Shown: positions 44,048 through 54,513, numbered from the stretch's first letter. The stretch is DNA of 64,000 bases from Polyangiaceae bacterium (GCA_016715885.1 JADJXL010000008.1:83630-147629); one strand, 5' to 3'. The notes: generated from the sequence alone by a model not told the origin. Numbers and translations: made by a program.

Positions 44048-46912
44048 TTATGCACGGGCCATTTCTGAGAGGCGCAACCGCGCCGCTACCGATTCGAACG
44101 GATAATACCACGGCTCGGTCATGCATAGTCGGTATGCTTTTTCCGCTTCGGTCTTCGCTCCCACGGACTCGAATGCAAGCGCCACCTCGAATGCCACCAT
44201 CTGGCGCGCATTCGGCATTTCAATCTCGCGATACATCGTCGTCACGGCATCGTTGCCTCGACCCAGGCGCACGAAGGGCAATACATACGCAGAGGTAAAA
44301 TCCTGACTGACATTCTTCCACTTCAGATCGCGAATCAGCGCATCGAACTGGTCGCCAAAGGACTTTTCGCTTGGTTCACGGGCACGCAACAATGCCAGCT
44401 CGACCCGCGCTGGTGCAGCACGCGACTCTGCATGCTGAAGGTGCTCTTCGATTTGGCGAATGAGTTCCGGTGGGGGCGCGGGGCGACCCAAAAGGCGCTG
44501 CAACTGCAGATGCTTTCCGGCAATATCGAGGAATTTGTCATGCCTTGACCTGTGATCGAGACGATTCAATTCCGTTTCGACCGCGCGCGCCGCGGCCCGA
44601 ATTTGGCCCGCGAAGAGCAGGGCTTGAATTCGTGTTGCTGCCCCGTCCTCGCTCACCTCCGGATCCGGGTCGCCCAACAATTCGTCGGCGGCCGCGAGAG
44701 CCGCCCGCGGGTCGAAGGAGGCGAATGCGACACGCGCCCGATCGTGCGCGAGATCCATAGCGGTGGTCGTTTCGTCCCCGAGCGCCTCCTTGATGGTCAC
44801 GGCCGTGCGCGCTTCCTCGAACCTTGCCGATTGCAGCAAGCTGGAAATGTGCGAGCCGCGCATTTCGGGCAATATCGCGCCCATCCACTCGAGATATCGC
44901 GACTCACGCTCTGACTCTGTATGGCCACTGAAAAATGCACAGCGCGTGATGGGCAGTCCCATGACGGGCACGTGTTTGGTCAGCCAATCGATCATGGGTG
45001 CGGATGTGTCCGTCCAAATACACCCGCACATGGTGTACAGCGCCGCAAAGTCGGGATCGGTAGAAAGGTCCGTATAACTATCGAGCATCCCCCTGGAATC
45101 TCGCTCGTCACCGCTCGGCAAAAATGTATACAATTCGGATTCGATCAGTTTCGCATGCGCCGCAGGCAACAAACCGAGACGCTTCAGCGTTTCCTCTTTC
45201 TCGGCCATTGCCCGGGTCCGATCAACGTGTCTCAATGCACATGCGAGCATCGCATGTGACACGGGAGAATCACCGTCCGTGGCGACAATCCTCGTGGCCG
45301 CGGATTCGAGGTCGGTGAAACCGAACGCATATCGACGTAATGCCCGCTCGATTCGCCGAGCGCCCGCTTCGTCACGCGCACCCCACGCAGCAATCCGTTC
45401 TCGAGGCATGGGCGGCACGGCGAACATGGGCGCGAGTGTCCGAATGGCGTCGTTTGTCGCAGCAATCGGCGTTTTTCCTTCGGCTTCGGCCGTTTTTCCG
45501 GCCAATTCGAGCTTCACACGTGCACTTCGATCGGCGCGTATCTCGGCGTGCACATGCAAGCGCGGCCCGCGCGATTCATGCCACGCCACACCGAGCTCGA
45601 TAGCAAGCCGGGCGCACGCGCCCTTCCCGAGCGCATTGGCCAATTCGGCCGTCGCGCTCGGACCCTGGATTTCGGCGGCCGCGCAATCAATCGCTTCGAC
45701 GAAATCCGGCGCTACTGACCCGCGCGACTTGCGCCAGAACAACCCTCCCGCGATTGCAAGGCCGACGACCATCAATATGGGAACTGCCCATTTCGTTCGA
45801 TTGTTCGACCTCTTTTGGGGAGATACGTCGATGTCTCGTTCTTTGGTTGGTTCAGGATGACCTTGGATGTCATGCGGCGGCTTTGCTGCACCGTCCGGGG
45901 ATAACGTTTGCGTGCGGGTTTTGCTCGACGCAATGGCGGGCAGGGTCGGTGCAAGCGCGTCGAACCCGGGCAAATGCTTGCTTTCATTATCGCTCGGCGC
46001 CGTGACCGCGCGCTCGACGCGTAATGCATTGGCTTCAATGCCAAGCGTTTTGCACAGTGCCGAGGCAGCATCCAGTACGCCTGGAAAACGCGCTTGCGGA
46101 TCCGGAGCGGTAGCCCGGAAAAACCACGCATCGAACGCTGCAGGCAACACCACGCCAAGCCTAGCCGCACGTATCGTCGCCGGTTCTTTCGGTCCATCCA
46201 ACGTCAAAACGGCAAATGCAACCGCACTTACCGCCGCCTGCGCTTCATCAGCCCAGTATTCGCGCCCCGCGAGAAGCGAATACGTGACCATTCCGAATGC
46301 ATACACGTCCGTTGCCGGGCTGATTTTCCCATTGGTGATTTGCTCGGGGGCCATGTAGATAGGCGTGCCCACGGCGGCCGTCGTCCCCGCCGTATCAGCG
46401 ACGCGTTTGGCGACCCCCAAATCGAGCACCTTCACGATGGGATCCGCTCCGTCGCGTTCCGCGAGAAAAAGGTTCGACGGCTTGAGGTCCCGGTGCACGA
46501 TCGATGCTCGGTGCAGCGCATCGATGCCCCGCGCGGCTTGCGCCAAAAGCGTCCCGACCTCGAGCGGCGACAGCGGACCAAGCCGAGCCATCCGGGAACC
46601 GAGGTCTTCACCACGCAAGAACTCCATCACCAGAAACGGGCTGCTCGTGACGTCATCGACGCCAGCATCGAGCACATCGACGACATAAATGCTCGACACC
46701 ATCGCCGCGGCCCGCGCTTCGAGGCGAAAGCGCTCGCGCGATGTCGCGTTTTCCGCCACGTGCGGAAGCATCACTTTGAGCGCACACAAGCGGTCGGTCT
46801 CGATGTGTCGCGCTTCGTAGACGGCTCCCATGCCGCCTGCTGCGAGACGGCGAATGATGCGGTAGCGACCCGCGAAGATGGAGTTGTCGGCAAGCACGGA
46901 GCGCGTCGGCAT
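44048..46912 (-). CDS. Membrane Ser/Thr protein kinase with large periplasmic/C-terminal domain, 954 aa
   Basis: The start is taken at MPTRSVLADNSIFAGRYRII. Kinase domain: AAGGMGAVYEARHIETDRLC, Lys in ALKVM, HRDLKPSNLFL near residue 140, DLG in place of DFG near 164, then GTPIYMAPEQ. A Pro/Ser-rich linker precedes one membrane helix (WAVPILMVVGLAIAGGLFW) around residue 380. The remaining 550 residues are helical repeat-like (TPR-like; ALRRYAFGFTDLESAATRIV, RIQALLFAGQIRAAARAVET). The architecture is the Pkn type frequent in myxobacteria. Intact frame, unlike the kinase at 59.3-60.9 kb. The first 27 bases of a longer start (46939) overlap nothing important. Confidence 0.92.
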   Translation of the reverse strand: MPTRSVLADNSIFAGRYRIIRRLAAGGMGAVYEARHIETDRLCALKVMLPHVAENATSRERFRLEARAAAMVSSIYVVDVLDAGVDDVTSSPFLVMEFLRGEDLGSRMARLGPLSPLEVGTLLAQAARGIDALHRASIVHRDLKPSNLFLAERDGADPIVKVLDLGVAKRVADTAGTTAAVGTPIYMAPEQITNGKISPATDVYAFGMVTYSLLAGREYWADEAQAAVSAVAFAVLTLDGPKEPATIRAARLGVVLPAAFDAWFFRATAPDPQARFPGVLDAASALCKTLGIEANALRVERAVTAPSDNESKHLPGFDALAPTLPAIASSKTRTQTLSPDGAAKPPHDIQGHPEPTKERDIDVSPQKRSNNRTKWAVPILMVVGLAIAGGLFWRKSRGSVAPDFVEAIDCAAAEIQGPSATAELANALGKGACARLAIELGVAWHESRGPRLHVHAEIRADRSARVKLELAGKTAEAEGKTPIAATNDAIRTLAPMFAVPPMPRERIAAWGARDEAGARRIERALRRYAFGFTDLESAATRIVATDGDSPVSHAMLACALRHVDRTRAMAEKEETLKRLGLLPAAHAKLIESELYTFLPSGDERDSRGMLDSYTDLSTDPDFAALYTMCGCIWTDTSAPMIDWLTKHVPVMGLPITRCAFFSGHTESERESRYLEWMGAILPEMRGSHISSLLQSARFEEARTAVTIKEALGDETTTAMDLAHDRARVAFASFDPRAALAAADELLGDPDPEVSEDGAATRIQALLFAGQIRAAARAVETELNRLDHRSRHDKFLDIAGKHLQLQRLLGRPAPPPELIRQIEEHLQHAESRAAPARVELALLRAREPSEKSFGDQFDALIRDLKWKNVSQDFTSAYVLPFVRLGRGNDAVTTMYREIEMPNARQMVAFEVALAFESVGAKTEAEKAYRLCMTEPWYYPFESVAARLRLSEMARA

Positions 46913-47070
46913 ACTGCATGGATCGCGCCAGGATGACAACCAGAACCGACGAGCGCTCGAGGCGAATGATCTTGATACCGCTCAGCGCTTCTCGTGCGCG
47001 CTCGCATCTTGCTCGAGCGTACCTCACATTTCCCATTCTATCGTTACGGCACCTGTTGTATAAGCGGATC

Positions 47071-48627
47071 ATGCGCAACCTTTCTTCCCTCTTGCTTCTC
47101 TTCGCAACGCTCACGCTCGGCTCCTCCGCGTTTGGAGCCACATACCAAGTCGGCCCTGGCAAGACCTACTCCAATCTCGGCGCCGTCACCGGAATCCTCA
47201 ATCCCGGCGATATCGTCGAAGTGGACGGGGACCAGACGTATCCGGGAGGCGTCGTCTTCGATCGGCCCGGTACAGCGGCGCAAAAAATCACCATTCGCGG
47301 AATCCGCATCAATGGAAAGCGTCCCGCGTTGACCGGAGGAAACAACACCATCGAAGCTGCGGCGAATCATTACGTCTTCGAAGGGCTCGATCTGTCGGGT
47401 GGTACGTCCCGCTGTTTTTATCATCACGCGAATAACATCGTTCTACGTGATTCGGTGGTGCACGATTGTCCAAAGCAGGGCATCCTGGGGGCCGACAACG
47501 ACTCCGGGTCCCTGCTGCTCGAATACACCGAAGTCCACCATTGCGGCGGAGGCACGTTCGACCACCAAATCTACATGGCCACCAACGAGGTCGATTATCC
47601 CGGCTCCGTGTTCCGGATGCAGCATTGCTACGTGCATGATGCCAATGGTGGTAACTCGGTCAAATCGCGAGCGGAGCGCAACGAGATTTATTATAACTGG
47701 ATCGAGGGCGCCATGTACCACGAGCTCGAGCTGATTGGGCCGGATCCTGCCGGGGGAGTGTCGGAAAACACGGCACGGGAGGACTCCGACGTCGTCGGCA
47801 ACGTGCTGCGCAAAAGAAATACATTCGCCGTCGTCCGATTCGGGGGAGATGGAACCGGGCAGAGCAATGGTCGCTATCGCTTCGTGAACAACACCGTGAT
47901 CACGCTGGGCGGCGGAAGCGCCGTGTTTCGGCTCTTTCATGGACTGGAGAGCGTCGAGGCCCATAACAACGTATTTTTCTCCATCGGCGGTTTTGTCAAC
48001 ATGGTCAGGGAGGTCGAGGCGGACTGGAGCACTGGACAAACGCTCTTCGCGGGCAGCAACAACTGGGCAATCAATGGAACGACGAACATCCCGGCCGATT
48101 GGAGCGGCACGATCCTGGGGGACAACCCCGGCTTCCTGAACATCGACGCCAATGACCTGCATATCGACATGCAAAGTCCGCTCGTCGATGCAGGTGCGAA
48201 TGCGACATCGGGGCCACCCGGTCATGATTTTCCTCAGCCGCTGGACAAACCGCTGTGGCATCCGCCGTCCCATACCGTCGAAGCGAGCGGCGCCGCATTG
48301 TCACGACCGAGCTCGGGCGCCATCGATATCGGGGCCTATGAATTCAATGCAGGTGGCGCTGGTGGCGCTGGTGGCAGCAGCAGCAGTAGCAGCAGCAGTG
48401 GTAATGGGGGCGCAGGTGGGGGCGGTAATGGCGGCGGTGGGGGCGGCGCAGGTGGGGGCGGTGATGGCGGCAGCGGAGAAGGCGGTTTTGGTGCGAGCGG
48501 CAATGAACCGGTGGCGTCATCGAGTTGCGGGTGCCGTACGATAGGGGATCCTACGGGAAACGTTGCATGGGCGCTGTCCTTGTTGTCACTTGCAGCATTC
48601 GCGAGCAGGCGCAGGCGCGGTTCGTGA
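47071..48627 (+). CDS. Secreted parallel beta-helix protein with MYXO-CTERM tail, 518 aa
   Basis: Signal peptide MRNLSSLLLLFATLTLGSSA, then TYQVGPGKTYSNLGAVTGIL, the usual opening of right-handed beta-helix (PbH1) proteins. Coils continue through YVFEGLDLSGGTSRCFYHHA, NIVLRDSVVHDCPKQGILG, YTEVHHCGGGTFDHQIYMAT and ERNEIYYNWIEGAMYHELEL. A low-complexity Gly/Ser linker of about 55 residues precedes the sorting tail SSCGCRTIGDPTGNVAWALS plus a helix and RRRRGS, the MYXO-CTERM pattern for surface attachment. Relatives include polysaccharide lyases; catalytic residues are not identifiable. Intact frame. Confidence 0.88.
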   Translation: MRNLSSLLLLFATLTLGSSAFGATYQVGPGKTYSNLGAVTGILNPGDIVEVDGDQTYPGGVVFDRPGTAAQKITIRGIRINGKRPALTGGNNTIEAAANHYVFEGLDLSGGTSRCFYHHANNIVLRDSVVHDCPKQGILGADNDSGSLLLEYTEVHHCGGGTFDHQIYMATNEVDYPGSVFRMQHCYVHDANGGNSVKSRAERNEIYYNWIEGAMYHELELIGPDPAGGVSENTAREDSDVVGNVLRKRNTFAVVRFGGDGTGQSNGRYRFVNNTVITLGGGSAVFRLFHGLESVEAHNNVFFSIGGFVNMVREVEADWSTGQTLFAGSNNWAINGTTNIPADWSGTILGDNPGFLNIDANDLHIDMQSPLVDAGANATSGPPGHDFPQPLDKPLWHPPSHTVEASGAALSRPSSGAIDIGAYEFNAGGAGGAGGSSSSSSSSGNGGAGGGGNGGGGGGAGGGGDGGSGEGGFGASGNEPVASSSCGCRTIGDPTGNVAWALSLLSLAAFASRRRRGS

Positions 48628-48763
48628 TTTTGCCTGCACTGCCGCCCTGCCCACTTCCGTGAGCGACGGACACCATCGTCGCAATCTGCAATTCTTCGCT
48701 TCGCCATTCGAACCAGCTCGAAACATCGTCGATTCGACTTCATGATTCCATTGGGGGGAAATC

Positions 48764-50387
48764 ATGAACAGTCGACCTTACGAGCTTTACATTTCGCTCG
48801 ATGCGCTACAGCAATCATGGCAGGCAACCACCGCGTGGGAAAACGAGGCGCATTTGCGAGCAGCCCTCGTGTCGCCTCGAGTTGACGTTCTTGCTCATCG
48901 AAGAAACGTGGCGCGATACCCGACGATACGTACGCAAACGAGATCGAATCGACCGTTTGTGGAACAGCGCAACCATGCAAATTCGGCTCCTCGCCGACGT
49001 ACTCGATAATGCACGTCCACCAGAAAGCACATTTTCGACGTCGCCGTCGCATTCTACGAATTTACGTGTGCTCCGGACATTCGAGCATCCAAAGCGCAAC
49101 GTGCGGCATTTTGTCGACGAATATGCCACGCTGCTCGACGAAGTGCCCATTCTGTTGGGATTGGAAGGGGAAGTCGAACAATTCGCGGCTGCGTATGGTT
49201 TGTCAATGCCATCCCGCTGCGCCGAGCGCTTGCAGTTGCCTTACGATACGTGGATCCAACCGGAAAGAATCCGCGCCATTTTCCGACGACGCACGTTCAA
49301 TGCCGAGGATCGCTTGTTCGCCACGACGCACCAAAGCATCGAATGCTGGATGTTCATCGTTCTGGGCGCATTGGCATCTGCCGAAGCGTCGACCGAAAAA
49401 CAGAATTATGCACAGGCCGCCATGGCGATCGAAAAAGCGACCAAAATCATGACCTATCTATCGGGCGCCATCATGATCCTCGAGACCCTGGTGCTGGCCG
49501 ATTATCATCCGCTCCGCGTACGTCTTCGTGATGCAAGCGGCGCGCAATCACGCCAAATTGCCGATGCCATGGCCGCATGCCGGCGGATCGGAACGCAATT
49601 GAGCACGGACATGCAACGCCGCGAATTGTCTTTTTTGACCATGTACCAAGCTCCCGACGTTCATCCAACCGAACATGCTTTCGCGGAAGCGCTGACGACG
49701 CTCGAACATCGGTGCGCTCTATTCTTGTTCAATCATTACAAATTGGCCACGCGTATCCTGGGCTCGGGCAGCTTGGGTTCATTGGGGGTGGAAGTCGGAA
49801 CGCTCGTGAGTCGGTTCGTCGAACCCATGCATCCCGCTCTCGACCACGCCCGTTATCGGTACAATGTCTTCACGAGTTTTGCGTATGGGCGCCATGCCGG
49901 CACCATGGTCAGCGAGCTCGAACGCGCCGACCCCGTATCGAGCCGTCTGCCCGCCGCGGTCGATGAAAATCGCATTCGCGAGGTCACCAGCGCGTATTTC
50001 GCAGCCATGGAAACCATGGACATCGATCGTTGGGTTGCGCTGTTTTCGAAGAGTGGAACCGTCGAATCGCCCATTGGCAGCCGCCCATTTCGAGGTCACG
50101 CGGGACTTCGCGTCATGTTTCGCAATTTCATGAAAGCATTCGCGCCGAGCATGGTCGCCACCATACGCGCCGTCCGCATCGATGCTCCACGTGGTTATGC
50201 CGAAGTCGATTGGCAAATCGACGCGTCTCATCAAAAAATGCCCATTACGTACGCGGGAACCGAATGTTTCCAATTCACGGCTGCTGGAGAAATCGCACAC
50301 GTCGTCGTACACGACGACCCCGAGGAAATTGCTTTGCAAATGTTGTCCCCGAGCGAACGACGCGCTTGCCTCTCGCAAAAAACATGA
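48764..50387 (+). CDS. Tryptophan 2,3-dioxygenase-like protein fused to SnoaL/NTF2-like domain, one frameshift
   Basis: TTGGGGGG five bases before the start gives MNSRPYELYISLDALQQSWQ. A frame change near 48870 leads to RLELTFLLIEETWRDTRRYV, KRDRIDRLWNSATMQIRLLA and later HPLRVRLRDASGAQSRQI, which matches the A-S-G-x-Q-S-x-Q substrate loop of tryptophan dioxygenase. The helix that in true enzymes carries HQ-x-x-E-L-W here reads LLIEETW, so the distal His seems absent. The last 130 residues (IREVTSAYFAAMETMDIDRW, PIGSRPFRGHAGLRVMFRNF) form a SnoaL/NTF2-like domain. About 540 residues. It is convergent with the STAS gene, 6 bases apart. Catalysis is doubtful; a haem sensor is possible. Confidence 0.72.
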
Positions 50388-50393
50388 GTTTTT

Positions 50394-51077
50394 TCAACGA
50401 ATTCGTTCGAGCGCTGCGCGAAGAGTCGGCAGCGTCTCCACGACGGCGAGATCGGCATCCAAACGGACGAGCTCTTTGGCCACGGCGCTACGCAATCCAC
50501 ACAAAACGACTTTGGTCCCAAGCAAACGAAGCGCCGCACACGTGCGCAAGAGATGACTTGCCGTCGAAGCGTCCACCTCGTCGAGACCCGTCAAATCCAC
50601 GATGACGAGCCGAGTCGGTCGCTCGTGCACCCGCGTGAGCAATGCCTGGGTGAGCAATGCTTCGCGCTCGCGATCGATTGCGCCGATGATGGGGATGGCG
50701 ACGACTCCGTGCGCCACTTCGAGGATGGGCGCCGACAATGCCCGAATCGTCTCGGCTTGTTTTTCGACGACCGCCAACTGAGGTTCGAGCTCACGCACGC
50801 TTTGGTTGTACACGTGCACCATTTTCTCGATGCGCGCCTCGTATTGCGCAGTCTCGTCCAATGCCGCCGCGAGATCTTGCTCGCGTTGACGCAATTTGGT
50901 CTGCGTTTTACGGAGCGTATGCGCGCATTGACGCAGGCGATCCAAAAGTACATGCAATTCGGCCGGACCCGCGGTGAGCGCAGGGCAATCATCACAGGCG
51001 CCCATTGTATCGAGGAACTCCTCGAGGGACACGTTCGCCTGTGATGCAACTCCAAGCAAACATTCCGCGCAGCGCAT
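50394..51077 (-). CDS. Coiled-coil STAS-domain protein (RsbR-like), about 227 aa
   Basis: Start at MRCAECLLGVASQANVSLEE, two bases after the FIST stop; an upstream ATG at 51122 would overlap. CAECLLG and ACDDCPAL form two C-x(2)-C pairs that could bind a metal near the N-terminus. A coiled coil follows (LRQCAHTLRKTQTKLRQREQ, ALDETAQYEARIEKMVHV), then a STAS domain: APILEVAHGVVAIPIIGAID, RLVIVDLTGLDEVDASTASH, LLGTKVVLCGLRSAVAKELV. VDLTGLDEVDAS places Thr/Ser at the usual phosphorylation loop. An RsbR/RsbS-like switch protein, probably transcribed with the FIST sensor. Confidence 0.88.
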   Translation of the reverse strand: MRCAECLLGVASQANVSLEEFLDTMGACDDCPALTAGPAELHVLLDRLRQCAHTLRKTQTKLRQREQDLAAALDETAQYEARIEKMVHVYNQSVRELEPQLAVVEKQAETIRALSAPILEVAHGVVAIPIIGAIDREREALLTQALLTRVHERPTRLVIVDLTGLDEVDASTASHLLRTCAALRLLGTKVVLCGLRSAVAKELVRLDADLAVVETLPTLRAALERIR

Positions 51078-51079
51078 CG

Positions 51080-52237
51080 TCAAGACCCGAGCAGCACCAC
51101 CGTGAACGTCGCGTCGTGACACACCGTCGTGTCACGCACGGGCGAAAGCTCGCCATAGGTGTAAAACCCAACTTTGGGAATTGCAGCGTCGAGGCATCGA
51201 AACGCACGCCGTATTTCCTCTTGATACCTCGAGCCGAGGATCAACTTGCGACAAGCACAACCAAAAATGAGGGCAACGTCCGGCTTGGGCACTTTCTCGA
51301 GGGCTTCATTCACCGCTATGCCGGCCGCTTCGAGCAAATCATCTTTGGTGGAACACGTCAGCCGGACCTTCGATCCGACCGCGATTTCGCTGCTCAAAAG
51401 CAATCCGCCGCGTTCTTCGTCGAGCTTGCGGACGACACGCACGACATTGGTGCGATCGTCGGAATCCATGTAATCGCCATCGAGGTTGGGCACGCACAAA
51501 AGGGGGAACTCGATACCCACCATCTGCTGGTCCCGTACGGTTTGTCCCAGAAATTCTTTGTAAATGCGCAATGCAGGCACACCATCGAGCTCGAGGATGA
51601 GGTTTTTTCCTTCCACACGCGTCACCGTACGCACGTTGCCGACGGGCTGAAAACCCGACTTTGCTGCAGTGGCAATGGCCATTTTGCCACGCAAGGCCAA
51701 AGCGACCGCGCCACCACTCAACACTTCACGACCATGAATTTCATACGTTCGCTCGAATGCCAGATGCTCGGCAGCCACGCCGCCCACGATAGGAAACTTC
51801 GTACCCAATACATCCTGCATTCCGCGCACGAGCTCCGCGGGACTCCCCATGATTCCGTCGGCAAATGTAATGAGGATATTCGGCTCGAATGCTTTGGCTC
51901 GTTTTGCAAGCTCGCGACCCGCAGCGCGGCCATCCGGCAACACATGGTCCACCTTGTATGCAGCACAATCGATGTCGGTAAACCCCATTGCAGTGACCGA
52001 CCCCGTGAGCGCTTCTTCGGCGTTGATTTCACCAAAACTCGAACACCCTACGACAATGGTATCGTCGGGCAATCGCCGGCCAAGTCCGTCCATGACGCTG
52101 CGCGGATCATGTCGGCTGGAGACGAAAAGAAGGATACAGCGCGGAGCTGCACCGAGCTCGAGAATCAACCCCTCGGCAACTTCTTTCCCCGCAATCGTCG
52201 ATGATGGATGCACGATGGATACGGTCGCTACTCGCAT
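51080..52237 (-). CDS. FIST N/C domain sensor protein, about 385 aa
   Basis: A run of GGGGGG about six bases upstream supports the start at 52237 (MRVATVSIVHPSSTIAGKEV). FIST N: CILLFVSSRHDPRSVMDGLG, TIVVGCSSFGEINAEEALTG, ITFADGIMGSPAELVRGMQD and IVGGVAAEHLAFERTYEIHG. FIST C: NLILELDGVPALRIYKEFLG, EFPLLCVPNLDGDYMDSD and IFGCACRKLILGSRYQEEIR. FIST proteins are predicted to sense small molecules such as amino acids, and usually work with kinases or STAS partners; here the STAS gene follows directly. Intact frame. Confidence 0.92.
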   Translation of the reverse strand: MRVATVSIVHPSSTIAGKEVAEGLILELGAAPRCILLFVSSRHDPRSVMDGLGRRLPDDTIVVGCSSFGEINAEEALTGSVTAMGFTDIDCAAYKVDHVLPDGRAAGRELAKRAKAFEPNILITFADGIMGSPAELVRGMQDVLGTKFPIVGGVAAEHLAFERTYEIHGREVLSGGAVALALRGKMAIATAAKSGFQPVGNVRTVTRVEGKNLILELDGVPALRIYKEFLGQTVRDQQMVGIEFPLLCVPNLDGDYMDSDDRTNVVRVVRKLDEERGGLLLSSEIAVGSKVRLTCSTKDDLLEAAGIAVNEALEKVPKPDVALIFGCACRKLILGSRYQEEIRRAFRCLDAAIPKVGFYTYGELSPVRDTTVCHDATFTVVLLGS

Positions 52238-52623
52238 GGTCATCCCCCCAAAAACCACAGCCATTTCGCGGACGACGACGACGCGCCCGGACTCTGCCAT
52301 GGTCACACCAAGGTGACCGAAGCTCAATGGATGCGCAATGCTGAATTTTGGAAAATGGGAACAATCTGCAAGGCCACCGGAATGCCCGGGACACGTTCAT
52401 TGCAATGCTTTGGACGTTTGCGCATGGCGGTCATATTGCGAACCGGCGAGAACCTCGGCTGCCATTTCGTTCATTGGTGGCGCCTCGTGCGTGTCGACCA
52501 GCGGCACGATGGGGGTAGACATGAGAGGCGCGAAAATGAGAACACGGCGTCGTCACGCCTGCGTACCCAGGACACGCCCAATGCATTACTTCAACGTCCG
52601 ATGCCTGAAGAAAACAGGCTCCG
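52238..52623. other. Intergenic between divergent genes, no gene seen
   Basis: About 385 bases between the FIST gene (minus) and the 556-aa unknown gene (plus). Open frames here are shadows. It probably holds both promoters. Confidence 0.45.
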
Positions 52624-54299
52624 GTGGTTCTCCTGCAAGCAACGCTCGTCCACCCCGACATCGACACCTTCGGCACCGAACGCCTCTTCGCCTGGAAACT
52701 ACTTTCGGACTTCGTGTCGCCAGACGATGACGGCGATGACGTGACGCTCGCGCGCAAGTACATCAAGCACGTCGAGGTGGGGCCGCTCGCGCACGGCACG
52801 GTGAACAAGCGAGGGCGCGGCTGGTTCTCGATAACGCGTGCGACCGAAGATGTGGACGACGAGGACGCGGAACGTCCAGCCGTGGTGTACACGATCGAGG
52901 TGAGCGACCCGTCGCTGCTCTCACAGTTGGAAGAAGGGGACAGCGAGGAGAGCTTGGCCTACGTCGAGCACGACAAGGTGATCCTCGTGGAGACGAGCGC
53001 GGGGCCCGCGAATGCTCCGGGCAAAGCCAAGGCGAACAAGGCCAAGGCGAGCAAGGCCAAGGAGACGACGACCAGGGCGAGAGCAAGGCCACCAGGACGC
53101 CTCGGATCGGGCCGCGTCGCCGCGTGAGGTCAAGTCCTACGACGACCTGCGCAAGGTGTGCTTCGAGCTAATCCGTGACGGGCGCCACTGGCCGGATGCG
53201 ATCATCGCCTTCCTGGTCCGGTGGGCCGAGGATGCCAGCGACGAGCAGGTCATGGCCTGGCTCGAGGAGCTCTCGGTGCCCGGCACGGGCCGGCTCGGTC
53301 AGGTCGCCGGTCGGGTGGCGGTGCAGCGCGTGCTGGCCGGCAAGCTCGATTCGGCGCGGCGTTTCGTGGAGGCGGGCGAAGCCGCGCTGCCCGCGGAAGA
53401 CAAGGCCGAACGCGCTCGCGCCATACAAGGGCTCATGGCCGCCTGGTGGCGTCTGGGCGACGGGGCCCGGGCCGAGCGGGCGTGGAAGGAGCTGTTGGCC
53501 GATCGCGAAAGCTACGTATCCGCGCAGGACCTCGGCTGGGTCGCCGCCTTGGGCGGCCAGGTCGATCGCTTCGTGGAGGTCGGCGAGATCGGTAGCATGT
53601 TCGACTACGCGACGACCGAAGGCCTCATGGCGCTCTACGCGGACGGCGCCGACGTGTTTTGTGACGCGATCGATCGGTGTACGAACAAGGACACCAGCGA
53701 AGAGCTCACCATGGCGCTGCTCCGTCGTGCGCTGAAGGATGGCACCCAGGGAGCGTTCATCGAGCTGGCGCTCCGATACCCCGACATCCTTCTGGGCCGC
53801 GGCGAAGGCGAAAGCTGCGTCACCGTTGCGCTGCAGTCGCTCGCGCAGGTGCGGCCTTCCGAGGCGGTGAAGCTGGCCCAGCCGAGTCAAGCTGGGCAAC
53901 CTTGACCAGCCGGCGCTGCTCCGCCTCTGCGAGCTCGGCGAGCGAGCGCTGGTCGACGAGCTGCTCGAGCGGGAGCTGGCGCGGCTCGAACAGCTCAAGC
54001 CCAAGGACCGCGACTTGGACTGCCGCGTGTTCTGCCGGTATGCGGCCACGGTCGGCCGCGTCGACTTGGCCCTCCAGGCCTGCAAGCTCCCGACGAAGAG
54101 CGTCCGCTATTGCAGCGTCCAAGAGACGGTGCACGGCTGTGCGACTGTCGGCGACTTCGCCGGTGCGCTCGCCGCGCTCGAACTCTTCGACGACAACGAC
54201 CACAAGCGTTCCGCCGTCACCATGAGCCTGCGCGTCACCGAGGCTGCATTCGCGAACGGGCCACGGGCCACGCCGTTCCGCGCTCTGTCCATGGACTGA
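52624..54299 (+). CDS. Large hypothetical protein with helical (TPR/HEAT-like) repeats, frame-disrupted
   Basis: GTG start (VVLLQATLVHPDIDTFGTER). The N-terminal 130 residues are acidic; then comes a Lys/Ala linker (APGKAKANKAKASKAKETTT). Near 53100 the frame changes and EVKSYDDLRKVCFELIRDGR leads into helical repeats: LDSARRFVEAGEAALPAEDK, RAIQGLMAAWWRLGDGARAE and ALGGQVDRFVEVGEIGSMFD. Near 53890 the frame changes again (PALLRLCELGERALVDELLE, LDCRVFCRYAATVGRVDLAL) and it ends FRALSMD at 54299. About 556 residues. No family recognised; the repeats suggest a protein-binding scaffold. Confidence 0.6.
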
Positions 54300-54330
54300 A
54301 AGGGTGTCCATCAGGATTTGCCCGCTATTT

Positions 54331-54479
54331 GCACCTCACCCCCTAACCCCCTCTCCAACTTCGCATCACTTCGTGATGCTGCGTGGAGAGGGGGAAAAGA
54401 GGCTCAATCTGTTCCTACTCCCCCTCTCCACGAAGCGGCAAAGCCGCGAAGTTGGAGAGGGGGCTGGGGGGTGAGGTGC
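54331..54479. repeat. 149-bp palindromic REP/MITE-like element
   Basis: The two ends, GCACCTCACCCCCTAACCCC and GGGCTGGGGGGTGAGGTGC, are inverted repeats; each inner part again holds CTCCAACTTCGC/GCGAAGTTGGAG. The whole can fold into a long imperfect hairpin. Elements with this end sequence are widespread in bacterial genomes. It follows the unknown 556-aa gene and could act as a terminator for it and for the facing gene. Confidence 0.85.
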
Positions 54480-54513
54480 GAAAAGGCTGCGATTTTCTTC
54501 GCTCCGCCCATGC

